A DNA stretch of 64,000 nucleotides from Maricaulis maris (GCF_003634045.1 NZ_RBIM01000004.1:372001-436000), one strand, 5' to 3'; positions 34,126 to 45,315 are shown, counted from the first letter of the stretch. The notes: generated from the sequence alone by a model not told the origin. Numbers and translations are program-made.

Positions 34126-35745
34126 ATGTCTGACTTGCGAGAAACTGCCGGCGTCGCGGGGCAGCGCACCTTCATGCAAACCCTGGTCGTCTATGCGACA
34201 CCGGTCATGATCTCGATGCTGATCCTGGGCTTTGCGTCCGGGCTTCCGCTCTACATGGTTTTCCAGAAGCTGTCCTACTGGCTCCGCGATGCCGGAATTG
34301 ACCGTTCGACCATTGGTTTTTTCTACTTTGTCACGCTGGCCTACACACTCAAATGGCTGTGGGCCCCGGTCGTTGATCGGGTCAAAATTCCGTTCCTGTC
34401 CAAGCGTCTCGGCACCCGCCGGGCCTGGATGGTCACGGCCATTGCCGGAACGGTTATTGCGCTTGGATTCGTGGCGACGACAGACCCGACAGGTGCCTCC
34501 TACCGCCGCGATGACACCGGTGTGCGCATCGCCCAGATCGAAGCGGGCGAATACCAGGTCCTTCTGGACTCACTGGCAACGGCCGAGGCGGACCCGGACC
34601 GAGATGCCGGTGCCGTCATCGGCCATGTGATCCATCCCGTCGAGCCGGTTGTGGACGAAACCGGCGCCCAGGTCGTGGAGCTACCGGAAGATGAATACCG
34701 GCGCTTGTTGTCTCTGGTGCGAGAAGACGAGCACTTCGAGGCCCTCTCCGTGTTCCGGACTCTCGCGACCCTGCTTCCTATCGCGATCGCGGCTTTGTTG
34801 CTGGCATATTCCGGCGCGACCCTGGATGTCGCGATTGACGCTTGGCGGATCGAGTCGGCGTCGAATGACATGCAAGCGAACATGGCGGCGGCATACTCCT
34901 TTGGCTACCGCATCGCCTACATGACGTCCGGACTGGGTCTGGCGATATCAGAATGGTCCAACTGGCATGTTTCGTTTCTTGTCATGGCCGCCGCGATGGC
35001 CATCTCGGCCGGCCTCGTCTTCTTCATGAAGGAACCGAAGGCCGGCGTCGGACGCCGCGCCCTTGAAGGCAGTTTCGGGGTGAAGGTCGTCAATGCCGTG
35101 TGGCAGCCCTTCAAGGACTTCTTCGCCCGCCTCGGCTGGTGGATCATCCCGGTGGTCGCGTTGATTTCACTCTATCGGATCAGCGATTTCACCATGGGTG
35201 TGATGGCCTCGCCCCTGTATTCGGACCTTGAATTCGACCGCGCTGTTGTTGGTGGCATACAGGCAGGGCCCGGCCTCGCGGCGACGATGTTCGGGCTCTT
35301 TGTGGGCGGTGTGACGGCCTTGCGGATCGGCATGATGCGGGCCTTGGTGATCGGGCTGGTCATCACACTTGTGACAAATGGTGCCTATGCCTGGCTGGCC
35401 GCCACGGCGCAGCCGGACGAAAGCTGGAAATTGCTGATCGCGATCGTCGGTGACAATCTGGCCGGCGGTTTCGTTACAACCGTCTTCATCGCCTATTTGT
35501 CGAGCCTGGTTGATCCGGCTAGCGCCGCCACCCAATACGCGTGGGTGAGCTCCTTCTACGCCCTGTTCGCGAAGTTCCTGTCCGGTTTCTCCGGCGTTTT
35601 GGCGGATGCCGTCGGCTGGGTCGTCTTCTTTGTACTCACGGCGGCCTGGACCATTCCGGCGGCCATTCTTCTTGCCGTCGTCATCCGGTTTGGACCGGCC
35701 GCTGCCAAAGGCGAACACAAATTCGCGGAACGACAGACCGAATAG
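34126..35745 (+). CDS. AmpG-like MFS permease with a large polar insertion
   Basis: 539 residues of the major facilitator superfamily closest to AmpG muropeptide permeases (FASGLPLYMVFQKLSYWLRDAGI, DAWRIESASNDMQANMAAAYSFGYRIAYM). After the fourth helix a stretch of about 90 polar residues (120-212; many Asp, Glu, Arg) breaks the domain before transport resumes. AmpG imports GlcNAc-anhydroMurNAc peptides for wall recycling; the substrate here is inferred. It starts 28 bases after the hybrid kinase; GGAG precedes the ATG at some distance. Confidence 0.88.
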   Translation: MSDLRETAGVAGQRTFMQTLVVYATPVMISMLILGFASGLPLYMVFQKLSYWLRDAGIDRSTIGFFYFVTLAYTLKWLWAPVVDRVKIPFLSKRLGTRRAWMVTAIAGTVIALGFVATTDPTGASYRRDDTGVRIAQIEAGEYQVLLDSLATAEADPDRDAGAVIGHVIHPVEPVVDETGAQVVELPEDEYRRLLSLVREDEHFEALSVFRTLATLLPIAIAALLLAYSGATLDVAIDAWRIESASNDMQANMAAAYSFGYRIAYMTSGLGLAISEWSNWHVSFLVMAAAMAISAGLVFFMKEPKAGVGRRALEGSFGVKVVNAVWQPFKDFFARLGWWIIPVVALISLYRISDFTMGVMASPLYSDLEFDRAVVGGIQAGPGLAATMFGLFVGGVTALRIGMMRALVIGLVITLVTNGAYAWLAATAQPDESWKLLIAIVGDNLAGGFVTTVFIAYLSSLVDPASAATQYAWVSSFYALFAKFLSGFSGVLADAVGWVVFFVLTAAWTIPAAILLAVVIRFGPAAAKGEHKFAERQTE

Positions 35746-35754
35746 AGCTGACGC

Positions 35755-38040
35755 CTACTCCGCCAGCCCGCTTTCCACATCATGCTTGTCCGGATCATAG
35801 GCCGCGAGCGCTGCCAGCGTGGTGATCTCTGACACCGAGGCGCCGAGCCGGGCGATCTGGACCGGTTTTTCGACGCCGACCAGCATAGGCCCGATTACCG
35901 TGGCACCGCCGGCCATGCGCAAGAGCTTGGTGGCGATCGAGGCGGAATGGATGGCCGGCATGACCAGCACATTGGCTGGGCCTTTCAGGCGCGAGAACGG
36001 GTAGAGGAAACGGTGTGACGGGTCGAGCGCCACATCGACATTCATCTCGCCCTCGTATTCGAAATCCACCCCGCGTTCGTCGAGGATCTGGACGGCCCGA
36101 CTCAGCTTGTCGGAGCGGTCTCCCGACGGATTGCCGAAGGTCGAATAGGACAGGAAGGCAACGCGGGGCGTGAAGCCAAAACCCTTGGCGGCCGCGGCGG
36201 TCTCCATGGCGATGTCGGCGAGCGCCTCCTCGTCGGGGAATTCGGCGATATTGGTGTCGGCGATGAAGAGGGTGCGGTTTTTCACCAGCGCGATCGACAT
36301 GCCCATCACGCGCTGGCCCTCGGCCGGGTCGAGCACTTGTGAGATATCGGCCAGCGCGGCGCCATAAGCGCGCGTCGTGCCGGTCACCATGCCGTCGGCA
36401 TCGCCCAGCTTGACCATGCAGGCGGAGAAGACATTGCGGTCATTATTGACCATGCGCTGCACGTCGCGCTTGAGATAACCCTTGCGCTGCAGGCGGCTGT
36501 AGAGGAAGTCGGAATAATCCGCATTGCGATCCGACAGCCGCGCATTGACGATCTCGATACAATCTTCCGGCACGCCGACAAGGCGCATATTGGCCCGCGT
36601 GATCTCCTCGCGGCCGACCAGGATGGCCTTGCCCAATTCCTGGTTCTGGAAGGCATAGGCGGCGCGGATCACGGACGGTTCCTCGCCTTCCGCAAACACG
36701 ATGCGGCGGCCATGTCCCATCACCGCACCCTGGATGCGCTGCAAGAGGGCGGCGGTCGGGTCGAGGCGGCGGGCCAGCGAGGCGCGATAGGCGGCCATGT
36801 CCGGGATCGGTTTGCGGGCGACGCCGGTATCCATGGCCGCTTGGGCGACATAGGGCGGGACATAGGAAATCAGCCGCGGATCGAAGGGCGAGGGGATGAT
36901 GTAATTACGGCCAAAGGTCGGGCGGGCGCCGTGATAGGCGGCGGCGACCTCGTCCGGCACATCTTCCTTGGCCAGGGCGGCCAGCGCCTGGGCGGCGGCG
37001 ATCTTCATCTCTTCATTGATGGTGCGGGCGCGCACATCGAGGGCGCCGCGGAAGATATACGGGAAGCCGAGAACATTATTGACCTGGTTGGGATAGTCCG
37101 ACCGGCCGGTGGCGACGATGGCGTCCTCGCGCACGGCGCGGGCGTCTTCCGGCGTGATCTCCGGATCCGGATTGGCCATGGCGAAGATGATCGGGTCCTT
37201 GGCCATGGTCTTGACCATGTCCTGGGTCAGCGCGCCGGCGACCGACAGGCCGAGGAAACAATCCGCGCCCTCGACCGCTTCGGCCAGCGAGCGCTTGTCG
37301 GTTTCGATGGCGTGGGCGGTTTTCCACTGGTTGAGATTGTCGCGCTCGGTGTGAATGATGCCCTTGCTGTCGCACAGGATCGCATTGTCCGGCTGCACGC
37401 CCATCGCTTTGAGCAGTTCGAGGACGGCGATCCCGGCCGCGCCGGCGCCATTGACCACCACGGTGAGGTCTTCCATGCGGCGATTGGTCAGTTCGCAGGC
37501 ATTGATGATGCCGGCGGCCGAGATGATGGCGGTGCCGTGCTGATCGTCATGGAAGACCGGCACGTCGAGCAATTCGCGCAGGCGCTGTTCGACGATGAAG
37601 CTTTCCGGCGCCTTGATGTCTTCCAGATTGATGCCGCCGAACGTATTGCCGATCCGTTTGACGCATTCGATGAATTGCTCGGCGTCTTCTTCCTCGACCT
37701 CGATGTCGATGGCGTCGATATCGGCGAAGCGCTTGAACAGCACCGCCTTGCCTTCCATCACCGGCTTGGACGCCATGGCGCCCAGATTGCCGAGGCCGAG
37801 AATGGCCGTGCCATTCGAGATCACGGCGACCATATTGCCCTTGGAGGTATAGTCGTAGACCTTGTCGGGATCGGCGGCGATCGCCTTGACCGGCACGGCG
37901 ACGCCCGGGCTGTAGGCCAGTGACAGGTCGCGCTGGGTCGCCATCGGCTTGGTCGGGGACATGGCCAGCTTGCCGGGAACGGGATCCTTGTGGAAGGCGA
38001 GGGCTTCCTCGTCCTCGACGTGGCTGGTTCTGTCGTTCAT
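35755..38040 (-). CDS. maeB: NADP-dependent malic enzyme with phosphotransacetylase-like C-terminus
   Basis: 761 residues. Oxidative decarboxylation of malate to pyruvate. N-terminal malic-enzyme domain (about 1-425) with VPVFHDDQHGTAI and nucleotide loop NGAGAAGIAVLELL; the C-terminal 330 residues resemble phosphotransacetylase (IVFAEGEEPSVIRAAYAF, MPAIHSASIATKLLRMAGG) and are regulatory in MaeB. The start at 38040 has AAGGA eight bases upstream; an earlier ATG is not supported. It is divergent from mutS across about 120 bases. Confidence 0.95.
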   Translation of the reverse strand: MNDRTSHVEDEEALAFHKDPVPGKLAMSPTKPMATQRDLSLAYSPGVAVPVKAIAADPDKVYDYTSKGNMVAVISNGTAILGLGNLGAMASKPVMEGKAVLFKRFADIDAIDIEVEEEDAEQFIECVKRIGNTFGGINLEDIKAPESFIVEQRLRELLDVPVFHDDQHGTAIISAAGIINACELTNRRMEDLTVVVNGAGAAGIAVLELLKAMGVQPDNAILCDSKGIIHTERDNLNQWKTAHAIETDKRSLAEAVEGADCFLGLSVAGALTQDMVKTMAKDPIIFAMANPDPEITPEDARAVREDAIVATGRSDYPNQVNNVLGFPYIFRGALDVRARTINEEMKIAAAQALAALAKEDVPDEVAAAYHGARPTFGRNYIIPSPFDPRLISYVPPYVAQAAMDTGVARKPIPDMAAYRASLARRLDPTAALLQRIQGAVMGHGRRIVFAEGEEPSVIRAAYAFQNQELGKAILVGREEITRANMRLVGVPEDCIEIVNARLSDRNADYSDFLYSRLQRKGYLKRDVQRMVNNDRNVFSACMVKLGDADGMVTGTTRAYGAALADISQVLDPAEGQRVMGMSIALVKNRTLFIADTNIAEFPDEEALADIAMETAAAAKGFGFTPRVAFLSYSTFGNPSGDRSDKLSRAVQILDERGVDFEYEGEMNVDVALDPSHRFLYPFSRLKGPANVLVMPAIHSASIATKLLRMAGGATVIGPMLVGVEKPVQIARLGASVSEITTLAALAAYDPDKHDVESGLAE

Positions 38041-38158
38041 CACCGATGTCCTTGTAACTTCCAAACTCCGGGTAAATTTTTGAAGTCCCGGGCCTTACAG
38101 CGCTCTAGCCGCTTCACCCCCTTGCACGCAAGGCGAAACCTCGCCACCGTCTGCGCCG

Positions 38159-40852
38159 ATGAACGCCCTGTCGACCCTCCCCGTGCCGCGCGATCGCACC
38201 TTCCCCTCTGCTGAGGGCGCGACGCCGATGATGCAGCAGTTCCTGGCCCTACGGGCGCAGGCGCCAGCGGATGCGCTGTTATTCTACCGCATGGGCGATT
38301 TCTACGAGCTCTTTTTCGACGACGCGGTGCGGGCGTCGGCGGCTCTTGACATCGCCCTGACAAAACGCGGCGAACACCAGGGCGAACCGATTGCCATGTG
38401 CGGGGTTCCGGCCGCCACCGCCGAGGCCTATCTGGCCCGGCTGATCAAGGCCGGCTTCAAGGTCGCGGTCGGCGAGCAGATGGAAGACCCCAAGGCGGCC
38501 AAGGCGCGCGGCGGATCGAAAGCCGTGGTCGAGCGCGCCATCACACGCGTTGTGACACCGGGCACGCTGACCGAGGACAGCCTGCTCGATCCGCGCGTCT
38601 CGAACCGGATCGCCGCCCTGGCGCAGCTGGCGACGGGCGAGGCGGCCCTCGCCTGGGCCGATGTCTCGACCGGTGATTTCCGGGTCTCGCCAGTCCATGC
38701 CGACCATCTCGCCGCCGAGATCGCCGCGATGAGTCCGGCCGAGCTGCTGGTCGAAGAGCGCGCTTTTGCGGAAGCGGCCCTGCTGGCACCGCGCTCGACG
38801 CTGACGCCGTTGCCGCGGCCCAAGTTCGACCCGGCCTCGGCCGAGCGTCAGCTCAAGGACCAGTTCAAGGTCCAGGAGTTGACCGCTTTCGGTGATTTCT
38901 CGAAGGCCGAATGCGCGGCGCTGGGGGCCTTGCTGGACTATCTCGCCCTGTCACAGGCTGGGGCGCCGGCCAAGCTGGCCCCGCCGCGCCAGATCCGGGC
39001 CGGAGCAAGCCTCGCCATTGATCCGGCCACCCGCGCCAGTCTTGAGATCGAGCGCACCTTGTCAGGATCACGTCAGGGATCCCTGCTCGACGCGATCGAC
39101 CGCACCGTGACGGCCCCCGGCGCCCGCCGTCTGGCGGAACGCCTGGCCCGGCCGCTGACCGATGTGGCGATGATCGAAGCACGCCTGGATGCGATTGCCT
39201 GGTTCGAACGGGGGCGGGCCGAACGCCGTGACCTGCGTGAGAGTCTGTGTCAGGCCGGCGATGCCGAGCGGGCCCTGTCGCGCCTGTTGCTGGGACGCGG
39301 GGGGCCGCGGGACCTCAAATCTCTGGCAGCGGCCCTGCAGGAAGGCGAAATCATTGCCTCGCGCCTGCTCGACAAGACACTCGATACGCCGCCGGCCCTG
39401 ATCGCTGAGGGGCTAACGGCGCTGGTCATGAATGACAAGCCGGACCTCGCCGCCCTGATCGCTGACTTGGAACGCGCGATTGTCGACGAGCCGCCGCTTC
39501 TGGCTCGTGACGGCGGTTTTGTCGCTGAGGGCTGGCGGGCAGAACTCGATGAGTTGCGGCAGCTGCGCGATGCCTCGCGCCGGGTCGTGGCCGGCCTGCA
39601 GCAGACCTATGCCGAGGCGGTCGGGGTCAGCGCCCTCAAGGTCAAGCACAACAATGTGCTGGGCTATTTCGTCGAAGTGACCGCCAAGCATGGCGACGCC
39701 CTGATGGGCGATGAGCGCTTCATCCATCGCCAGACCATGGCCAATGCGGTGCGTTTTTCGACCACGGAGCTGGCCGAGCTGGAAGCCAAGATCGCGTCGG
39801 CCGGCGACCGGGCACTGGCGATGGAGATCGAGACTTTCGCGGCCCTGCGCGACCGCGTCGAGGCTCAGGCCGAGCTGATCCGGGCCGCCGCCCGGGCCTT
39901 GGCCGAATTCGACGTCTCGGCCGGCCTCGCGGAATGGGCCGAGGACTCAGAGGCCAGCCGGCCGGTGATGTCCGACGACAGCGTGTTTCACATCGAGGGC
40001 GGACGCCATCCGGTGGTCGAGCGGGCCTTGGCAAAGGCCGGCGATGGCCGTTTCACGCCGAATGATTGCCATCTCGACGGGGCCGGTGGCGAGGCGGCGC
40101 GGCTGACCTTCGTGACCGGCCCCAACATGGCCGGTAAATCCACCTTTTTGCGCCAGAACGCGCTGATCCTGATGCTGGCCCAGGCCGGCTGTTATGTGCC
40201 GGCGCGGGCGGCACGGATCGGCATTGCCGACCGGCTCTATTCGCGGGTCGGGGCGGCGGACGACCTAGCGCGTGGGCGCTCGACCTTCATGGCCGAGATG
40301 ATCGAGACTGCCGCTATTCTCAATCAGGCGACGCCGCGCAGTTTTGTCATTCTCGATGAGATTGGCCGCGGTACCGCGACCTTTGACGGTCTCTCTATCG
40401 CTTGGGCGGCAGCCGAGCATCTTCATGCCGTCAATGGCTGCCGCGCCTTGTTCGCGACGCATTATCATGAGCTGACGCGGCTGGCTGATGATCTCGACGC
40501 GGCCGGCAATGTCTCGCTCAAGGCACGCGAATGGAAGGGGGAGCTGGTCTTCCTGCACGAAGTTGGCAGTGGCGCGGCGGACCGCTCCTACGGGATCGAG
40601 GTCGCCCGCCGCGCCGGCCTGCCGCGCATGGCCGTCAAGCGCGCGCAAGCCATCCTGGAGCGGCTTGAGGCGGATGGCACACCGGCGGCCGCCCTGACCG
40701 ATCTGCCGCTTTTTGCGCTCGCCGAACCGGAGCCGGAACCCTTCATCTCCGAGGTCGAGATACGCTTGGCACAGATTGATCCGGATGCGCTCAGTCCGCG
40801 CGAAGCCCTGGAAGTCCTTTACGCCCTCAAGGCGATGACGAAGAAAACGTGA
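38159..40852 (+). CDS. mutS: DNA mismatch repair protein MutS
   Basis: 897 residues. Recognises mismatches and recruits MutL. The mismatch-binding Phe-Xaa-Glu is Phe48-Tyr49-Glu50 ([11 protein letters not shown]); the C-terminal ATPase has Walker [10 protein letters not shown] (653-661) followed by [11 protein letters not shown] and the helix-turn-helix end. Length is about 40 residues over E. coli. The first ATG is used, with a weak ribosome-binding site; an ATG pair at 38228 is a less likely alternative. It is alone before glnD (35-base gap). Confidence 0.98.
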   Translation: MNALSTLPVPRDRTFPSAEGATPMMQQFLALRAQAPADALLFYRMGDFYELFFDDAVRASAALDIALTKRGEHQGEPIAMCGVPAATAEAYLARLIKAGFKVAVGEQMEDPKAAKARGGSKAVVERAITRVVTPGTLTEDSLLDPRVSNRIAALAQLATGEAALAWADVSTGDFRVSPVHADHLAAEIAAMSPAELLVEERAFAEAALLAPRSTLTPLPRPKFDPASAERQLKDQFKVQELTAFGDFSKAECAALGALLDYLALSQAGAPAKLAPPRQIRAGASLAIDPATRASLEIERTLSGSRQGSLLDAIDRTVTAPGARRLAERLARPLTDVAMIEARLDAIAWFERGRAERRDLRESLCQAGDAERALSRLLLGRGGPRDLKSLAAALQEGEIIASRLLDKTLDTPPALIAEGLTALVMNDKPDLAALIADLERAIVDEPPLLARDGGFVAEGWRAELDELRQLRDASRRVVAGLQQTYAEAVGVSALKVKHNNVLGYFVEVTAKHGDALMGDERFIHRQTMANAVRFSTTELAELEAKIASAGDRALAMEIETFAALRDRVEAQAELIRAAARALAEFDVSAGLAEWAEDSEASRPVMSDDSVFHIEGGRHPVVERALAKAGDGRFTPNDCHLDGAGGEAARLTFVTGPNMAGKSTFLRQNALILMLAQAGCYVPARAARIGIADRLYSRVGAADDLARGRSTFMAEMIETAAILNQATPRSFVILDEIGRGTATFDGLSIAWAAAEHLHAVNGCRALFATHYHELTRLADDLDAAGNVSLKAREWKGELVFLHEVGSGAADRSYGIEVARRAGLPRMAVKRAQAILERLEADGTPAAALTDLPLFALAEPEPEPFISEVEIRLAQIDPDALSPREALEVLYALKAMTKKT

Positions 40853-40887
40853 CGTCCCGTCCCGCGGTAAACTAGATTGGTCCCACG

Positions 40888-43698
40888 ATGAAGATGCCCG
40901 TTCTGCCTGCTTCGCTGGATGGTCTGCAATTGCGGGCGCAACTGGCGGCTGCCCTGGCCCAGCAAGGCTGGGACTCGCCGGCTGCGCGAGCATCGGCCCT
41001 GAGCCATGTTCGCGCCTCGATTGACCGGTTCCGCGGCCAGGCCTTTGCCAGCCTGTCCGGTGCCGGCGGTGGGGCGGTCGCGGCACATCTTCTGTCCGAC
41101 GGGATGAGCGCGTGCCTGCATGCCTTGTTTGACTCGATGGCCGCCGCAGACCCGGACGGGTCGGCCGGCGTGGCGCTGTGTGCCCAGGGCGGGTTTGGCG
41201 CCGGCGAACTGGCACCCTCGTCGGATATTGATCTGATGCTGATCAAGCCGGATGCGCCGAGTGAGCTGACCGACGCCTTCCTGCAGCAATTTCTCTATGC
41301 GCTCTGGGACCTCAAGATTGATGTCGGCGGCGGTGCCTGTCGCACAATGGACGAGACCATCGCGCTGACCAGCGAGGATGCGTCCGAGCGCACGGCCCTG
41401 TTGTCGCTGCGTCATCTTGCCGGCGAAGAAGCGGCGACCGCGACCCTGGCCCAGCGTTTTCGCGACGAAGTCGTGGCCGGTGACCTGCCGGCTTTCGTCG
41501 AGGCCAAGCTGCGCGAGCGAGACGCCCGGATCGAGAAGGCCGGGCGGTCGCGCTACACGGTCGAACCCAATCTGAAATCCGGCAAGGGTGGGCTGCGCGA
41601 TTTGCAACTGATGCGCTGGCTGGCGCAGTTCCTCTATGGCGCCGACGCTTTCGAGCGCTGGGTCGGCAGCCGCCTGCTCTCGGTCGAGGATGTGTCGAAA
41701 TACATTCTCGCCGATGATTTTTTGTGGACGGTGCGGTTTCACCTGCACCAGCTGGCCGGCGGCAAGGATGAACGCCTGACCTTTGATGTCCAGCCCGAGA
41801 TTGCCGCCCGCATGGGCTTTGAGGATGGCGATACCGAGAGCGGCGTCGAACGCTTCATGCGCCGCTATTTCCGCACCGCCATGGATGTCGGCGCCCTGAC
41901 CCGTCTCGTCTGCGCCAAGCTGGAGGCCGATGCCTGGAAGTCCAAGCCGAAAGGGTTGGCGCGCTTTTTGCCGCCCGGCATGGACGCCGCCGAGGACGCC
42001 GATGTCGGTGAATTCATCGTCCGCGAAGGGCGGCTCGACTTTGCCCACGCCACCCAGATCCGCGAAGACCCGATCCGCTTGATGCGCTTTTTCCATGTGG
42101 CGGCGTCGCGGCGCCTCGACCTTCATCCCGAGGCCGTGGCCCGGATCGGCCGGACGCTGCATCTGATCGATGATGATTTCCGCCGAGCCCCGCGCGCGGC
42201 GCGGGCCTTTTTTGCGGTTTTGCTGGACAGTGCGGCGCCGATGGCGGTGTTGCGGATGATGACCGAGGCCGGGGTGTTGGGGCGTTATCTGCCCGAGTTC
42301 GGGGACATTGTCGCGCGCACCCAGTTCAACATGTATCACCGCTATACCGTCGATGAGCACACGCTGCAGGCGCTTGGCCTCCTGCGCGAGATCGAGGACG
42401 GGCTGCATCCGCTTGATCACCCGCTGGCGACCAAGCTGGCGCCGCTGATCCAGAATCGCCGGGCCCTGCATCTGGCTGTCCTGTTGCATGATACCGGCAA
42501 GGGGGCCGGGGACCAGTGTATCGAAGGCGCCGCGCGGGCGCTGACGGCCTGTGAACGCATGGGTGTGGGTGAGGCCGAGACCGAACTGGTGTCCTGGCTG
42601 ATCGCCTCGCATCTCCTGATGAGCGATACGGCGCAGCGGCGCGACCTGTCAGATCCGCGCACAGTGGCGGACTTTGCGGCCGCCATTGGCACGGTTGAGC
42701 GGCTGCGTCTGCTCACCGTCCTGACAGTTGTTGACATTCGGGCCGTCGGCCCCGGTGTCTGGAATGGCTGGAAAGGCCAGCTCATTCGCGAACTCTACAC
42801 GGCGACCGAGCAGGTCTTGTCGAGTGATGGCGACAATCTCCAACTGGCGCGCGAAACCCTTGCCGACAAGGCGGAATTGGCCCGCAGCCGGATCCGGCCC
42901 CGCCTCGAACGGGTCAATCCGGACTTTGCCGCCTGGTGGACCGCCGAGCTGAATGACGCCTATTGGACGGCCTTTTCGGAAGAAGACCGCTTCCGCCACG
43001 CCGCGTTCGTGCGCCATGCCCGCAATGGCGCCCGCCAGACTTCGGCGGCGGTGCGTGTTGACCGGCGTCGGGCGGCCACCGAGGTCATGATCTGGTCGCC
43101 GGACCGGGAGCGAGTGTTTGCCGATATCGTCGCCGCCTTCGCCGAGGTTGGCGCTGATGTGGTCGGGGCCACCATCAACACCACGGCGTCGCATCAGGTG
43201 TTTGACATCTTCTACATCCAGGATGCCGCCGGCCAGCCCTATGGCCGGCATGATGCCGTACAGCGCCAGGCCCTGGTTGAGTATCTGCGCGAAGTGGCAA
43301 CCGGTGAGGTCACGGTCAGGCGGCGTCCGGCGGCGCCGCTCAAGCGCCGGGACGCGGCTTTCCGGGTGACACCGAATGTGACGATTTCCAACGAGATCGC
43401 CGAGCAGGCGACCGTGATCGAAGCGTCGGGGCGCGACCGGCCGGGCCTGCTGGCCGACCTTGCCGACATCCTCGCCGACGAACACCTCGCCCTTACTTCA
43501 GCCCAGATCGATGGTTATGGCGAGCGGGCGACGGACGTGTTCTATGTCACCCATCGCGGCGAAAAACTGGTCGATGCGGCGATTGTCGAGCGTGTGCAAA
43601 GCGGGTTGCTGGCGGTCTTTTCCGAAAGCGAAACCGCCTTCGACAAGAAAGCGGCCCAACGCGGTATCGCCCGGGCCCGGGCGAGCGTGTTGCGGTAA
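40888..43698 (+). CDS. glnD: PII uridylyltransferase/uridylyl-removing enzyme GlnD
   Basis: 936 residues. Bifunctional nitrogen sensor that uridylylates and deuridylylates PII. Domains in order: nucleotidyltransferase (about 90-270; GGFGAGELAPSSDIDLMLI), HD hydrolase with His534-Asp535 (LLHDTGKG), and two ACT domains near the end that bind glutamine. Two family positions differ from the common pattern: alanine replaces arginine in the GGFG-x-GEL loop, and the GRGGDHSELG-type segment after HD is altered. Start ATG follows a short gap; murJ begins 11 bases after it. Confidence 0.95.
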   Translation: MKMPVLPASLDGLQLRAQLAAALAQQGWDSPAARASALSHVRASIDRFRGQAFASLSGAGGGAVAAHLLSDGMSACLHALFDSMAAADPDGSAGVALCAQGGFGAGELAPSSDIDLMLIKPDAPSELTDAFLQQFLYALWDLKIDVGGGACRTMDETIALTSEDASERTALLSLRHLAGEEAATATLAQRFRDEVVAGDLPAFVEAKLRERDARIEKAGRSRYTVEPNLKSGKGGLRDLQLMRWLAQFLYGADAFERWVGSRLLSVEDVSKYILADDFLWTVRFHLHQLAGGKDERLTFDVQPEIAARMGFEDGDTESGVERFMRRYFRTAMDVGALTRLVCAKLEADAWKSKPKGLARFLPPGMDAAEDADVGEFIVREGRLDFAHATQIREDPIRLMRFFHVAASRRLDLHPEAVARIGRTLHLIDDDFRRAPRAARAFFAVLLDSAAPMAVLRMMTEAGVLGRYLPEFGDIVARTQFNMYHRYTVDEHTLQALGLLREIEDGLHPLDHPLATKLAPLIQNRRALHLAVLLHDTGKGAGDQCIEGAARALTACERMGVGEAETELVSWLIASHLLMSDTAQRRDLSDPRTVADFAAAIGTVERLRLLTVLTVVDIRAVGPGVWNGWKGQLIRELYTATEQVLSSDGDNLQLARETLADKAELARSRIRPRLERVNPDFAAWWTAELNDAYWTAFSEEDRFRHAAFVRHARNGARQTSAAVRVDRRRAATEVMIWSPDRERVFADIVAAFAEVGADVVGATINTTASHQVFDIFYIQDAAGQPYGRHDAVQRQALVEYLREVATGEVTVRRRPAAPLKRRDAAFRVTPNVTISNEIAEQATVIEASGRDRPGLLADLADILADEHLALTSAQIDGYGERATDVFYVTHRGEKLVDAAIVERVQSGLLAVFSESETAFDKKAAQRGIARARASVLR

Positions 43699-43709
43699 AA
43701 GGGGTTCAG

Positions 43710-45254
43710 ATGCATCTGCTTCGATCCACGGCCGTTGTCGGCGTTCTGACCATGGCGAGCCGGGTCCTTGGCCTGGTGCGGGAGATGCTGCTGGCGGCGG
43801 CTCTGGGGGCGGGCGCTGTTACTGACATATTCCTGACAGCTTTTCAGTTCCCCAATCTTTTCAGACGTATATTTGCGGAAGGTGCGTTCAACTCCGCCTT
43901 CATCCCGCTCTATGCCGGCAAGTTGGAGACCGGCGAGGCCGGAGAAGCCATCCAGTTTGCCCGCCAGGTCATGTCTGTCCTGCTGACGGCTATGCTGGTC
44001 CTTGTCGTCGCGGCGCAATTGTTGATGCCCTGGTTGATGTATGCGCTGGGGCCCGGCTTCGTCGGACAGCCGGACCAGTATCAGCTGGCGGTGCTGCTGA
44101 CCCAGATCACCATGCCCTATCTGTTGATGATGTCGTTGAGCGCGATGCTCAGCGGCGTGCTTAACTCGCACGGCCGGTTCGCGGTCGCGGCGGCGGCACC
44201 GGTGCTGCTGAACCTGACCCTGATCGGCATTCTCTATTTTTCGCCGGCCGGGGGCGAAGGTCTGGCGTTGCATCTGGCGATCGGGATCAGCCTGTCCGGC
44301 ATCGCGCAATTGACCTGGTTGTTCGCCGCGTGCCGCGCCACCGGCTTGCGCCTGAGCCTGTGTTTGCCGCGCCTGTCTCCCGGAATTCGGCGCCTGATCG
44401 TGCTGGGCGTGCCGGGCGCCCTTGCTGCCGGGGTGACCCAGATCAACATCCTGGTGACCTCATCCATCGCCACCATCGAAGAGGGGGCACGATCCTGGCT
44501 CTATTATGCCGACCGGCTTTATCAATTGCCGCTTGGCGTGGTCGGGATTGCCATGGGCGTGGTGTTGTTGCCGACGCTCAGCGGGCGGGTCCGTGCCGGC
44601 GCCGTCGAGGCGGCGTCGAATGCGATGAACCGGGCACTGGAGATTTCCATGGCCCTGACCTTGCCCGCGGCGACGGCGCTGGCCGTCATCCCGGTCTTCG
44701 TGGCCACCGGCATCTACCAGCGCAGTGAATTCACGCCCGCCGATGCGATCATGGTGAGCCAGGCCTTGGTGCCGTTTGCCATCGGCCTGCCGGCCTTCGT
44801 ACTGATCAAGGTGCTGTCGCCCGGCTTCTTCGCCCGTGAGGACACGCTGACGCCGATGAAGTTCGCGACAGTCGGCGTGGTTGTGAACCTGGCCGTCGGC
44901 CTGGCACTGTTTTTCGGGCCGCTGGGCTTTGCCGGGCTCGCCATGGCGACGGCGCTGGCAGGATGGGTCAACACCATCCTGCTAGCGGTCACCCTGAAAC
45001 GGCGCGGCCTGCTTGAGCCGGATGCGCGTCTTCTGGGCAAGCTGCCGCGCATTCTCGGTGCCTGCGCGGTCATGGCGGTTTTCCTGCTGGTCGCCGAACA
45101 CTATGCCGAGCTCTTGCGGGCGATCCTGTTCGATTCAACGCTGCTGACCCTTCTCGTTGTGTGCGGGGCAGGGCTGGGTGTGTACGGGTTGGCGGCGCTC
45201 ACGACCGGTGCGCTGCGTCCGGCCGAGGTGCGCGCGGCGCTCAAGCGCTCTTGA
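43710..45254 (+). CDS. murJ: Lipid II flippase MurJ (MviN)
   Basis: 514 residues; polytopic MATE-like flippase moving lipid II across the inner membrane for peptidoglycan synthesis. About 14 helices; conserved N-terminal region SRVLGLVREMLLAAALGAG, FQFPNLFRRIFAEGAFNSAF. AAAAGGGG precedes the ATG. It starts 11 bases after glnD and is followed by trpS after 60 bases. Confidence 0.97.
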   Translation: MHLLRSTAVVGVLTMASRVLGLVREMLLAAALGAGAVTDIFLTAFQFPNLFRRIFAEGAFNSAFIPLYAGKLETGEAGEAIQFARQVMSVLLTAMLVLVVAAQLLMPWLMYALGPGFVGQPDQYQLAVLLTQITMPYLLMMSLSAMLSGVLNSHGRFAVAAAAPVLLNLTLIGILYFSPAGGEGLALHLAIGISLSGIAQLTWLFAACRATGLRLSLCLPRLSPGIRRLIVLGVPGALAAGVTQINILVTSSIATIEEGARSWLYYADRLYQLPLGVVGIAMGVVLLPTLSGRVRAGAVEAASNAMNRALEISMALTLPAATALAVIPVFVATGIYQRSEFTPADAIMVSQALVPFAIGLPAFVLIKVLSPGFFAREDTLTPMKFATVGVVVNLAVGLALFFGPLGFAGLAMATALAGWVNTILLAVTLKRRGLLEPDARLLGKLPRILGACAVMAVFLLVAEHYAELLRAILFDSTLLTLLVVCGAGLGVYGLAALTTGALRPAEVRAALKRS

Positions 45255-45315
45255 GGCAATCGCCTGCGCTCGCTAAGAGGCATGTCCCTGTCCGTCTTAC
45301 CCGCAAGGCCCTCCC

